Source: an uncultured Collinsella sp. | Lineage (GTDB): Bacteria > Actinomycetota > Coriobacteriia > Coriobacteriales > Coriobacteriaceae | NCBI GenBank assembly: GCA_959599635.1 | Contig: CAUGJN010000023.1 | Location: 1-20,128 of the forward strand | Reading direction: 5' to 3' | DNA: 20,128 nt | Shown here: positions 1 through 6,672 of the stretch, one piece after another | Layout: the number at the start of each line of letters is the position of its first letter | Numbering within the stretch: the first letter of the stretch is position 1 | Made by a program: the position numbers and the translations under genes | Notes under the pieces: model-generated | What the model saw: only the letters and a program-made list of their open reading frames with translations | Database searches by the model: none | What the model was told of the DNA's origin: nothing

Positions 1-87
1 GCGGGGAAACTCGAGAGTCCCGTCATGCCCCTTGCCGCCACACAGCGCTGCGCGCGTATTATCGAAGCAATCCGTCTAGCCCTCTAG
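1..87 (+). CDS. C-terminal end of a Gfo/Idh/MocA-family oxidoreductase (partial)
   Basis: Frame 1 is open from the window edge to a TAG at 85-87 and encodes about 28 residues. They begin AGKLESPVMPL and end EAIRLAL. The pattern GKxESPxMP followed by a short helix with 'IR' near the end is what I know from the C-termini of NAD(P)-dependent Gfo/Idh/MocA dehydrogenases acting on sugars or dihydrodiols. Only this tail is visible, so neither the Rossmann domain nor the catalytic residues can be checked. The gene would run in the same direction as nfo. Substrate unknown. Confidence 0.6.
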   Translation, partial: AGKLESPVMPLAATQRCARIIEAIRLAL

Positions 88-176
88 GACCTGGCGCTGA
101 CGCGTGAGGGATCATGACGCCGGCGCCCGTAGCCGTAGTGCTTGGTGCCCCGCATCTCTGATGCCCCTTTTATAAC

Positions 177-239
177 TTGCGGTGGAATAGTTCCTGTTTG
201 CGGCAGAATAAGGCATCGACAGGAACTATTTCACCGCAA
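177..239. repeat. 21-bp inverted repeat with 21-nt loop upstream of nfo
   Basis: The arms 177-197 and 219-239 are reverse complements except for one position, which would be a G-U pair in RNA. The core is GGAATAGTTCCTGT. The loop is 198-218. It lies just after a possible -10 (TATAAC, 171-176) and 20 nt before the nfo start, so it could fold in the nfo leader. It could also be a dispersed palindromic element or the terminator of the gene ending at 87. No T-tract follows on the plus strand, which weakens the terminator reading. Confidence 0.75.
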
Positions 240-259
240 CTGATGAGGGGGAGCTGGGG

Positions 260-1126
260 ATGCTGACGATCGGGTGTCATCTATCCACGACGAAGGGCTA
301 TCGGGCGATGGGAGAGACGGCGTTGTCAATTGGCGCCAATACCTTTGCATTCTTTACGCGCAACCCGCGCGGCGGCAAGGCGAAAGATCTTGACATGGAT
401 GACGTGGCCGCCCTGCGCGAGCTTATGGCGCAAAATGATTTTGGCCCACTCGTGGCTCATGCCCCGTATACCTATAACCCCTGCTCAGCCAAAGAGCGGG
501 CGCGCGAGTTTGCCCTGGAGGCCATGGCAGAGGACCTGCGGCGCATGGAGGCGCTGCCCGGCAACTACTACAACTTCCATCCCGGTGCGCATGTGGGGCA
601 GGGCTCCGACGCCGGCATTCAGATGATCGTCGACACCCTGTGCCAGGTGATGTTTGAGGGGCAGCAGACGACGGTGCTGCTCGAGACCATGGCCGGCAAG
701 GGCACCGAGGTGGGCCGCAGCTTTGAGGAGCTGGCGCTCATCATCGAGGGCGTTGCCGACAAGCGCCCCGAGCTGTCGGCCAAGTTGGGCGTTTGCCTGG
801 ACACCTGCCATGTGAATGACGCCGGCTATGACATCGTCCACGATCTTGACGGTGTGCTTGACGAGTTCGATCGTGTGGTGGGTATCGAACGCCTGCGCGC
901 CGTGCATATCAATGACTCCAAGAATCCCTGCGGCGCCCATAAGGATCGCCACGAGTGTATCGGCAAGGGCTACCTGGGTAGTGAAGAGTTTGGCGGCGGT
1001 ATGCAGGTTATGCAGAATATTGTATCGAATGGCCGCTTGCGCGCATTGCCATTCATTTTGGAGACACCGAACGAACTTGCAGGTTATGCGGCTGAAATCA
1101 AATTGTTAAGGTCATTGCAGCAGTGA
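260..1126 (+). CDS. nfo: Deoxyribonuclease IV (AP endonuclease, Nfo/EndoIV)
   Basis: This 288-aa protein matches the usual EndoIV length of about 280. EndoIV is a trinuclear-zinc TIM-barrel enzyme that cleaves DNA 5' of abasic sites in base-excision repair. The metal ligands appear in the expected order: H67 (VAHAPY), H107 and H111 (NFHPGAH), E142 (LLETMAG), D181 and H184 (CLDTCH), H216 (VHINDS), D229 and H231 (KDRHE), and E268 (ILETPN). The ATG at 260 follows a GGGGGAG Shine-Dalgarno-like stretch. The gene is apparently monocistronic: it follows a separate oxidoreductase gene and precedes a transporter operon with its own promoter. No strong terminator is visible after the stop. Confidence 0.95.
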   Translation: MLTIGCHLSTTKGYRAMGETALSIGANTFAFFTRNPRGGKAKDLDMDDVAALRELMAQNDFGPLVAHAPYTYNPCSAKERAREFALEAMAEDLRRMEALPGNYYNFHPGAHVGQGSDAGIQMIVDTLCQVMFEGQQTTVLLETMAGKGTEVGRSFEELALIIEGVADKRPELSAKLGVCLDTCHVNDAGYDIVHDLDGVLDEFDRVVGIERLRAVHINDSKNPCGAHKDRHECIGKGYLGSEEFGGGMQVMQNIVSNGRLRALPFILETPNELAGYAAEIKLLRSLQQ

Positions 1127-1187
1127 TGACTGTCATAAAGTGGAGTGCTCCATTCACGTTATGGGTTTGTTTCAATCAGTTTTCTAA

Positions 1188-1216
1188 TTGCGGATTCTTC
1201 CAAGCGGGTGCATAAT
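1188..1216 (+). promoter_or_regulatory. Sigma-70-type promoter for the amino-acid ABC operon
   Basis: A -35 TTGCGG (1188-1193) and a -10 CATAAT (1211-1216) are separated by 17 nt. Transcription would start about 50 nt upstream of the lipoprotein start codon. I see no T-box or riboswitch fold in the leader. Confidence 0.6.
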
Positions 1217-1273
1217 AACCCTCAGTTTTTGCAGACCCCTGAATCACGTGGGGTCTTTGGAAGGAGACTGATT

Positions 1274-2134
1274 ATGAAGCTGAAGAAGCTTGGCGCATTT
1301 GCCGCCACGGGTGCTATGGCGCTCGCCCTCGCTCTGACGGGCTGCGGCTCGTCCAACGCCACCTCTGGTTCTGATGCCAGTTCCAGCAGCTCTGACGACG
1401 CTAAGGTCGAGAAGGTCGACGGCTCCAAGGAGTACGCGCTCGTCAAGGACGGTACGCTCACCGTCGGCACTTCTGCCGAGTACGCGCCGTTTGAGTACAA
1501 GGATGACAACGGCGATTATCAGGGCTTTGACCTTGAGCTCATCAAGGCTATCGGCGACAAGCTGGGCCTGGATGTCGAGTATGTCAACAATGACTTTGAC
1601 ACGCTGGTTCCGGGCGTCGCTTCGGGCGCCAAATATGACGTCTCCATCGCGGCTATCACCGACACGCCCGAGCGTGAGAAGGAAGTCACTTTCTCCGATT
1701 CCTACTACATGGACGATCAGGCTATCGTGACCAAGGTCGATAACACCGACATCACGGCCGACAACTACAGCGAGAAGCTCAACAATGCTGACGCCACGAT
1801 CATCGTCCAGTCTGGTTCGACCGCCGAGGCCTTTGCCCAGGAGAACTTCCCCAAGGCCAAGATCGTCCCCTACAAGGACGCTACCGAGTGCTTCAGCGCC
1901 CTGCAGTCCGATAAGGGCGACGCCGTAGTCACCAACCGCTCCGTTGCCAGCCAGCTGACCGCCGAGCAGTTCAACACCTGCCAGACCATCAAGCAGATTA
2001 GCACCGGCGAGGAGTACGCCATCGCCATCAACCAGGGCAACACCAAGCTCAAGAACGACATCAACCAGGCCATCAAGGACCTGACCGACGACGGTACCGT
2101 TGACGCCCTCATGGCTAAGTACAACATCAAGTAA
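1274..2134 (+). CDS. Polar amino-acid ABC transporter substrate-binding lipoprotein
   Basis: This 286-aa protein has a lipoprotein signal (MKLKKL, then a hydrophobic stretch) ending in the lipobox LTGC with Cys24, so it should be anchored outside the membrane. A Ser/Asp-rich linker follows. The rest is a family-3 solute-binding fold (SBP_bac_3), shown by LTVGTSAEYAPFEY, the GFDLELIKAIG segment and the DVSIAAITDTPEREK segment. It would capture a polar amino acid or similar and pass it to the permease and ATPase downstream. I chose ATG 1274 because AAGGAGA lies just upstream and the signal peptide starts there; an upstream in-frame start would add residues with no signal character. The ligand cannot be read from sequence. 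Confidence 0.93.
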   Translation: MKLKKLGAFAATGAMALALALTGCGSSNATSGSDASSSSSDDAKVEKVDGSKEYALVKDGTLTVGTSAEYAPFEYKDDNGDYQGFDLELIKAIGDKLGLDVEYVNNDFDTLVPGVASGAKYDVSIAAITDTPEREKEVTFSDSYYMDDQAIVTKVDNTDITADNYSEKLNNADATIIVQSGSTAEAFAQENFPKAKIVPYKDATECFSALQSDKGDAVVTNRSVASQLTAEQFNTCQTIKQISTGEEYAIAINQGNTKLKNDINQAIKDLTDDGTVDALMAKYNIK

Positions 2135-2154
2135 ATAGATGCTTGATTGCGCGT

Positions 2155-2190
2155 AGGCCCTTTCCGTTTTGCGGAGAGGGCCTTTGCGCT
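2155..2190 (+). terminator. Intra-operon terminator/attenuator after the binding-protein gene
   Basis: AGGCCCTTTCCG (2155-2166) pairs with CGGAGAGGGCCT (2172-2183) with one G-U pair and a 5-nt loop, followed by a pyrimidine-rich TTGCGCTTCTCTC. It lies between the lipoprotein gene and the permease, so it probably reduces read-through and gives an excess of binding protein over membrane components. Confidence 0.75.
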
Positions 2191-2250
2191 TCTCTCGACG
2201 GAGAGCGTTTCCGTCTCGTTTTGCCGGCAACTTCTACGATAGGAGCCACC

Positions 2251-3612
2251 TTGTCTCGATTGAACGAAGGGGCCATGGGTCGGCGTTTTCCACTGCCCGC
2301 TTTGCTCCAAAAGCTAGCCTGCGTCATGGCCGTGGCGCTCGCGCTGGTGTGCGCGGGGGCATATGCGCCCACGACCGCCCAGGCGCTTGAGACCGCAAAG
2401 ATTACCGCCCGACCCAACACCGGTTCGGGCAGCGCTGTGGTCGGCGGCACCGAGACGCGCATTACCTGGGAGGTTCAGGCCGATGCTGACGAGGAGCTGA
2501 GTGGTCTTTCGCTGACGTTTGTCGACGGCACGACGTTTGGTACCGATGACACGCGATTGACGATGCTCTCGGGCGAGGACCTCATGGATCGTACGCCCAT
2601 GAAGCCCACGTGCAAGGTCGACGGCCAGACGCTCAAGATCGACTTTGGCGAGACGGCGCCTGCCGGCGGCTTTTTCCGTGTCGAGGTTTACGGCGTGACG
2701 TTTCCCGTCGAGGGCGGCGACGAGGCCTTTAGTGGCACCTATACGCTCGCCGACGGTTCGACCAAGAAGATTTCCAAGATTCCTTCCGTCGAGATCAAGG
2801 GCGTGACGGCATTCGATAACTTCCTGGCCGATCTTAAGGAGCAGCCGTGGGTCGAGGCTTGGAACTCCAATATGTTCCTGCGCCTGTTCTTGAACCCGGT
2901 CATTTTGGTCCAAAGCCTTCCGATCGTCTTTAAGGGCTTCCTCATGTCGCTCTCGATCGTGCTCGTGGCGTTTCCGCTGGCAATTCCCTTTGGCTTTGCC
3001 TTGTCGCTCATGCGCATCTCCAAGTCACGCATCCTGCGTTGCCTTGCCGGCATCTATGTGAATATCATCCGTGGTACGCCGGCGTTCCTGCAGATCTACA
3101 TCGCGTTCTTTGGCCTGCCGCTGGCCGGCGTCAAGGTTGACGACTATGTGCTGGGCGTCATCGTCATGGCCATGAACTCGTCCGCCTATCTGTGTGAGAT
3201 CTTCCGCGCCGGTATTCAGTCGATTCCCAAGGGCCAAAACGAGGCGGCTCGCTCTCTGGGCATGAACGCCTTCCAGACGCTGCTCTACGTTATGATTCCG
3301 CAGACGTTCCGCAATGTCCTGCCTACGTTGACCAGCGAGTTCATCCTGCTTTACAAGGATACGTCGCTGCTCGCGGCCGTGGGCGTGGTCGAGATCGTCA
3401 TGAACGCCCGCACCATCGTGGCAACGACGGGCTCCATCACGCCGTATGTGGTTGCCGCCCTGTTCTACCTGGTCATCACCCTGCCGCTTGCTCGCTTGGT
3501 GAGCGGTCTTGAGGCGAGGCTTCTGGGTACTGCCGAAACCAAGAAGAAGCGTCCCACCAAGAGCGCCGGACAGGTTGTCGCGACGCCCGCCGACCATATC
3601 GCTGGTCTGTAA
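2251..3612 (+). CDS. Amino-acid ABC permease with an N-terminal extracytoplasmic domain
   Basis: This 453-aa permease is about twice the usual 210-240 aa of HisM/GlnP-type permeases. Residues 1-46 look like a cleavable signal peptide (hydrophobic 22-38, possible cleavage after TTAQA). Residues 47-190 are polar and beta-rich, like an Ig or cohesin-type sandwich. Transmembrane segments then occupy about 215-425, with the EAA cytoplasmic loop at EAARSLGMNA (331-340) followed by IPQTFRNVLP. The tail is Lys-rich. I chose TTG 2251 because AGGAG (2241-2245) sits 5 nt upstream; the longer reading from 2143 would translate through the terminator hairpin. ATG 2275 is the alternative. It imports amino acids with the flanking genes; the role of the extra domain is unknown. 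Confidence 0.9.
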   Translation: MSRLNEGAMGRRFPLPALLQKLACVMAVALALVCAGAYAPTTAQALETAKITARPNTGSGSAVVGGTETRITWEVQADADEELSGLSLTFVDGTTFGTDDTRLTMLSGEDLMDRTPMKPTCKVDGQTLKIDFGETAPAGGFFRVEVYGVTFPVEGGDEAFSGTYTLADGSTKKISKIPSVEIKGVTAFDNFLADLKEQPWVEAWNSNMFLRLFLNPVILVQSLPIVFKGFLMSLSIVLVAFPLAIPFGFALSLMRISKSRILRCLAGIYVNIIRGTPAFLQIYIAFFGLPLAGVKVDDYVLGVIVMAMNSSAYLCEIFRAGIQSIPKGQNEAARSLGMNAFQTLLYVMIPQTFRNVLPTLTSEFILLYKDTSLLAAVGVVEIVMNARTIVATTGSITPYVVAALFYLVITLPLARLVSGLEARLLGTAETKKKRPTKSAGQVVATPADHIAGL

Positions 3613-3624
3613 GGAGGTTCTATT

Positions 3625-4377
3625 ATGAGCGAAACCAATAACTCGAACGAGGTCGTCGTCAGCATCAAGAATCTCCAGAAGGCCTTTGGCGACAACGTGG
3701 TCCTGCGCGATATCGATCTGGATGTGCACAAGGGTGAGGTCGTTGTGGTCTTGGGCCCCTCGGGCTCGGGCAAGTCGACGATGCTTCGCTGCATCAATCG
3801 TCTGGAGCATCCCACGAGTGGCTCGATTATCGTTGAGGGCGTGGATGTGTGCGCCAAGGGTGTCGACCTCAACAAAGTGCGTACACACCTGGGCATGGTC
3901 TTTCAGCAGTTCAACCTGTTCCCGCACCTGTCGGTCAAAAAGAACGTCATGCTTGCGCAGCAAAAGGTGCTCAAGCGCAGCAAGGAAGAGGCCGAGAAGA
4001 TCGCCGTCGAGGAACTCACCAAGGTCGGTCTGGCCGAGCGCATCGATTTTATGCCGAGTCAGCTTTCGGGCGGCCAGCAGCAGCGCGTTGCCATCGCCCG
4101 CGCCCTGTCGATGAACCCGCACGTCATGCTCTTTGACGAGGCCACCTCGGCGCTCGACCCCGAGCTTGTCCGCGACGTGCTGGGCGTTATGCGCGATCTG
4201 GCCCGCGACGGCATGACCATGATCGTCGTGACGCACGAGATGGGCTTTGCCCGCGATGTCGCCGACCGCGTCGTCTTTATGGACGGCGGCGTCATTGTGG
4301 AAGAGGGTACGCCGAGCGAGGTCTTCGACCACCCCAAGAGCGAGCGCACCAAGGCGTTCTTGGGCAATATCTCGTAG
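3625..4377 (+). CDS. Polar amino-acid ABC transporter ATP-binding protein (GlnQ-like)
   Basis: This 250-aa protein is a complete ABC ATPase. Walker A is GPSGSGKS (44-51), the Q-loop is MVFQQFNLF (91-99), the signature is LSGGQQQR (147-154), Walker B is VMLFDE (167-172), the D-loop is SALD, and the switch His is H204 (VVTHE). The FQQFNLFPH and RVAIARALSMNP wording is typical of the GlnQ/HisP/ArtP subgroup for polar amino acids. ATG 3625 follows AAGGAGG. It starts 12 nt after the permease stop, so the two are co-transcribed. It supplies energy for the importer on the cytoplasmic face. Confidence 0.95.
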   Translation: MSETNNSNEVVVSIKNLQKAFGDNVVLRDIDLDVHKGEVVVVLGPSGSGKSTMLRCINRLEHPTSGSIIVEGVDVCAKGVDLNKVRTHLGMVFQQFNLFPHLSVKKNVMLAQQKVLKRSKEEAEKIAVEELTKVGLAERIDFMPSQLSGGQQQRVAIARALSMNPHVMLFDEATSALDPELVRDVLGVMRDLARDGMTMIVVTHEMGFARDVADRVVFMDGGVIVEEGTPSEVFDHPKSERTKAFLGNIS

Positions 4378-4402
4378 CTGCTTTGCAAAGCTATCCTTAC
4401 GG

Positions 4403-4440
4403 AAAGCGGGGGCTGGATTGATTCCAGCCCCCGCTTTTGT
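4403..4440 (+). terminator. Rho-independent terminator of the ABC operon
   Basis: Perfect 15-bp stem, arms 4403-4417 and 4423-4437 (core GCGGGGGCTGGA), loop 5 nt, ending in CTTTTG. It lies between the convergent ABC ATPase and flavodoxin genes and may also slow minus-strand transcription, although the T-tract there is poor. Confidence 0.9.
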
Positions 4441-4493
4441 AGGGTGCAGTCGTGTTTTGAGATGGGCCCGATTCGATGGGGCGTGTGGCGCTG

Positions 4494-4913
4494 CTAGGCC
4501 AGCTCGGCTCCGAGGGCCTTGCAGGCCGCCTCGCCCTCATCGTCGGGCGCATCGTAGCAAATGACGGAGTCCACGACGTTGACGCCGGCCTCGTCGGCGT
4601 CGGCCTTCCAGTTGTCCATCCACTCGCCCTCGGCCCACGAATAGGAGCCAAAGAGGACGACCTTCTTGTCGCCGAGGGTCTCCTTGACCTCATCCCACAT
4701 AGGCTGAAACTCGTCATACTCAAGCTCCTCGGAGCCCATGGCGGGGCAGCCGAAGGCGAAGGCATCATATTCGGCGGCCTTGTCGGCGGAGAAGTCGGCG
4801 CAGGAGATGGCCTCTGCCTCGGCTCCGGCTGACGTCGCGCCCTCGGCGACGAAGTTGGCCATGGCTTCGGTGTTACCCGTACCGCTCCAATAGACGACGG
4901 CAATCTTGCTCAT
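4494..4913 (-). CDS. Flavodoxin (short-chain)
   Basis: This 139-aa protein is a short-chain flavodoxin, an FMN-binding low-potential electron carrier that can replace ferredoxin. It starts MSKIAVVYWSGTGNTEAMA, whose SGTGNTE is the FMN phosphate loop (about residues 10-16). Later it has AFGCPAMGSEEL and the VVLFGSYSWAEGEWM segment with the isoalloxazine-stacking aromatics. ATG 4913 is preceded by AAAGGA. It lies 46 bp after a DUF3793 gene on the same strand, a pairing common in clostridia and coriobacteria (family knowledge). The two are probably co-transcribed from the promoter at 5704-5731. Flavodoxins are often induced under iron limitation, which fits the adjacent metal-related gene. Confidence 0.92.
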   Translation of the reverse strand: MSKIAVVYWSGTGNTEAMANFVAEGATSAGAEAEAISCADFSADKAAEYDAFAFGCPAMGSEELEYDEFQPMWDEVKETLGDKKVVLFGSYSWAEGEWMDNWKADADEAGVNVVDSVICYDAPDDEGEAACKALGAELA

Positions 4914-4959
4914 GTTGAGTCCTTTCGGTTGTGCGGCACGCGGCCGCGGTTTATACGTT

Positions 4960-5664
4960 CTATCGGGTTGCCTGGGCAAGTTGTGCCAGGCTGTAGCCCT
5001 GCTGATAGACATAGGTGAGGTATTGCGTGCAGGCGCGATAGGAGTCGAAGGTCGTGAGCGCCTGCTCGACATTCGTGTAGACCTTCCAGGCGCCAAAGAC
5101 CTTGTAGTTTTCGCCATGCTGAACGATAAACTGATGCACGTCTTCGTAGGGATAGCCCAAAAAGTAGCCAATTTCGTGGGGGAACTCGCAGGTGCAACCC
5201 TTATCGCAAGGCCTATCTTGGGCGAGTGCGCAAGGGCTGCTGCCATAAGCGCTTTCCGCGGCATTGCTGCTGGCCTGCGTGATACGCGCGGCGAGATGCA
5301 CGAGGGATGAGGGCAGGTTGCGGATATCGTAGCCTTCGCTGACAAGCGCGCTTGCGGCTCGGGGGTCGGATAGGTAGCGCATGAGATCCGCGGGGCGGTA
5401 TACGTAGACGAGCGCTCCGCAAGGTCGCCAGACCAAAACACTCAGGTGGATGCCGAGCGGATCGAGCTCATGATTGCACTGAGCGATAACGTTGAGCAGA
5501 CGCGTTCGGCGATCTTCGATTGCCGCGGTTGCGCTCGAGCCATCTTGACGGGCGTAGACGCCGGGATAGGTAAAGAGCGAAGCGGGTTTGATGCCCGCGA
5601 GCGTGGGGGAGCAGTTACGCACGACCGCCGTCTGAAACGTTGGGATGTCAATGGTCCGAGTCAC
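4960..5664 (-). CDS. DUF3793 family protein
   Basis: This 234-aa soluble protein is of unknown biochemical function. It carries the family hallmark CEFPHEIGYFLGYPYEDVHQFI (a family I recognise as DUF3793), followed by WKVYTN and a C-terminal helical tail. Cysteines in CDKGCTCEFPH could bind a metal or cofactor. The start is GTG 5664, with AAAGGAG 5 nt upstream on the minus strand. It is first in a two-gene operon with flavodoxin, and its promoter contains an inverted-repeat operator. Co-occurrence of DUF3793 with flavodoxin suggests a redox or iron-homeostasis role, which is inference only. Confidence 0.85.
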   Translation of the reverse strand: MTRTIDIPTFQTAVVRNCSPTLAGIKPASLFTYPGVYARQDGSSATAAIEDRRTRLLNVIAQCNHELDPLGIHLSVLVWRPCGALVYVYRPADLMRYLSDPRAASALVSEGYDIRNLPSSLVHLAARITQASSNAAESAYGSSPCALAQDRPCDKGCTCEFPHEIGYFLGYPYEDVHQFIVQHGENYKVFGAWKVYTNVEQALTTFDSYRACTQYLTYVYQQGYSLAQLAQATR

Positions 5665-5688
5665 GTCGCTCCTTTCGAGTCCTCACTT

Positions 5689-5732
5689 GTTAACCTAGGA
5701 AAACTTATACACGAAAGTAAGCCTAGGTCAAC
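5689..5732 (-). promoter_or_regulatory. Promoter and inverted-repeat operator of the DUF3793-flavodoxin operon
   Basis: On the minus strand a -35 TTGACC (5726-5731) and a -10 TATAAG (5704-5709) are 16 nt apart. Two half-sites bracket the core promoter: GTTAACCTAGG (plus strand, 5689-5699) and CCTAGGTCAAC (5722-5732), inverted with 10 of 11 matches. One covers the -35 and the other lies just downstream of the -10. This suits a repressor, possibly metal-responsive because of the genes served, but I cannot assign a regulator family. Confidence 0.6.
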
Positions 5733-5793
5733 TAAAAAGTAAGAAAAGGGAAACTAATTGATCGAACGGACATGGTTTTGGGTTAAGATAGGG

Positions 5794-5810
5794 ACACCCC
5801 ATGGGGGTAT
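5794..5810 (+). promoter_or_regulatory. CsoR-like GC-tract palindrome upstream of the HMA protein gene
   Basis: ACACCCCATGGGGGTAT resembles the TACCCC-N-GGGGTA operators of copper-sensing CsoR-family repressors. It lies just downstream of a possible -10 TAAGAT (5784-5789) and 30 nt before the start codon, a good place for a repressor. The best visible -35 (TTGATC, 5758-5763) is 20 nt from that -10, so the promoter itself is uncertain. The left half has one departure (ACACCCC instead of ATACCCC). Confidence 0.4.
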
Positions 5811-5839
5811 CTAGATAGGGCTACTTGAAAGGGGAACGC

Positions 5840-6223
5840 ATGAGTGACTTGCTCAACCCTGCGAATCTCATCGTGCTGGCCGTCATTGCCGTCGGCATGT
5901 TTTTTGGACTGCGTCGCATTGCCGCTTCGACACACGGGAAGAGTTGTTGCAGCGATGGCGCGAGCGGTAAGAAGGCCAAGAAGGTAGTGGTTGCGGATAC
6001 CGATCTGTCCCACTACCCCTATAGCGATGAGCTGCTCATCGGCGGTATGAGCTGCGATGGCTGCGCTCAGAATGTGGCCAATGCCCTCAATGCACTGGAT
6101 GGCGTGTGGGCAACGGTGACGTATGCGGACCACACGGCACGCGTGCGCTCTAAGCAGCCGATCGATCGCGGTGCTCTCGTGGCGGCCGTGAAGGACGCGG
6201 GTTACTACGTCATGACGCTGTAA
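5840..6223 (+). CDS. FeoB-associated-like membrane segment fused to a heavy-metal-associated (HMA) domain
   Basis: This 127-aa protein has two parts. Residues 1-40 contain one transmembrane helix (about 9-24) followed by RRIAASTHGKSCC, like the small FeoB-associated Cys-rich membrane proteins. After a Lys-rich linker, residues 63-127 form an HMA/CopZ-type domain with GMSCDGC (69-75; metal ligands C72 and C75), then a typical ferredoxin-like pattern ending in VKDAGYYV. It would be a membrane-tethered metallochaperone, probably for Cu(I) or a similar thiophilic metal. ATG 5840 follows GAAAGGGG (5827-5834). It diverges from the DUF3793-flavodoxin operon and converges on the YolD gene 26 bp downstream. 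The metal is inferred, not shown. Confidence 0.85.
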   Translation: MSDLLNPANLIVLAVIAVGMFFGLRRIAASTHGKSCCSDGASGKKAKKVVVADTDLSHYPYSDELLIGGMSCDGCAQNVANALNALDGVWATVTYADHTARVRSKQPIDRGALVAAVKDAGYYVMTL

Positions 6224-6249
6224 GCGCCGCCTTGGATGCATTTCCTTGT

Positions 6250-6672
6250 CTAGGCTCGTCCGCGCAGTTTGATGTCTAGAATGTCATCGAAATCGATGGC
6301 GATGTCTTTGAGCTTGAGGAGCTTGAAGGCAGGGAGTGCCTCGTCGAGGATGCCGGTGCGGGAGCGATAGCCGTACGTATCGTAATAGGTCACGCGGAGC
6401 AGGTCTCCGCGCTTGAGGCCCTCGAGCTTTTTCGAAAGCTCGAGGGCTTTTTCTTCCGTGAGCTCACACTTGGGCTCGATGGTGATTTCTTGCTTACGTA
6501 CGAGCTCGTAGTACCCCGTGAGGGCGGCGAAGGGCATAAACTGCGCGGCGCGTCCGGCGCGAACGGCGCCGTTGGCCGTGAGGTTGGGGTCGGCGGCGCG
6601 GCGTCTTCCCTCAGGGTCGGCCAGGCGTTCGAAGGCGGTGGGCGGGCGCATGGGTTGCTTTGGTTTAGGCAC
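6250..6672 (-). CDS. YolD-like family protein (partner of Y-family polymerase)
   Basis: This 140-aa protein contains the YolD hallmark RAAQFMPFAALTGYYELVR in the middle and an SH3-like C-terminal half that ends in a segment containing DFDDILDIKL. YolD proteins sit next to UvrX/UmuC-type error-prone polymerases in Gram-positive SOS cassettes and are thought to modulate them, possibly like UmuD. The start is GTG 6672 with GGAGG six nt upstream, inside the end of the polymerase gene. The two reading frames overlap by 8 bp, so translation is probably coupled. The gene shares the LexA-controlled promoter at about 8.2 kb. Confidence 0.85.
   Translation of the reverse strand: MPKPKQPMRPPTAFERLADPEGRRRAADPNLTANGAVRAGRAAQFMPFAALTGYYELVRKQEITIEPKCELTEEKALELSKKLEGLKRGDLLRVTYYDTYGYRSRTGILDEALPAFKLLKLKDIAIDFDDILDIKLRGRA

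Noticed and set aside
1244..2230. 328-codon minus-strand frame across the binding-protein gene
   Set aside because: Antisense shadow of the lipoprotein gene.
2143..2250. Upstream ATG start for the permease
   Set aside because: It would translate through the terminator hairpin at 2155-2183 and add residues before a good signal peptide; AGGAG directly precedes TTG 2251.
3025..4332. 435-codon minus-strand frame across the ABC permease and ATPase
   Set aside because: Antisense to two well-supported genes; the translation is His/Asp-rich noise and has no ribosome site.
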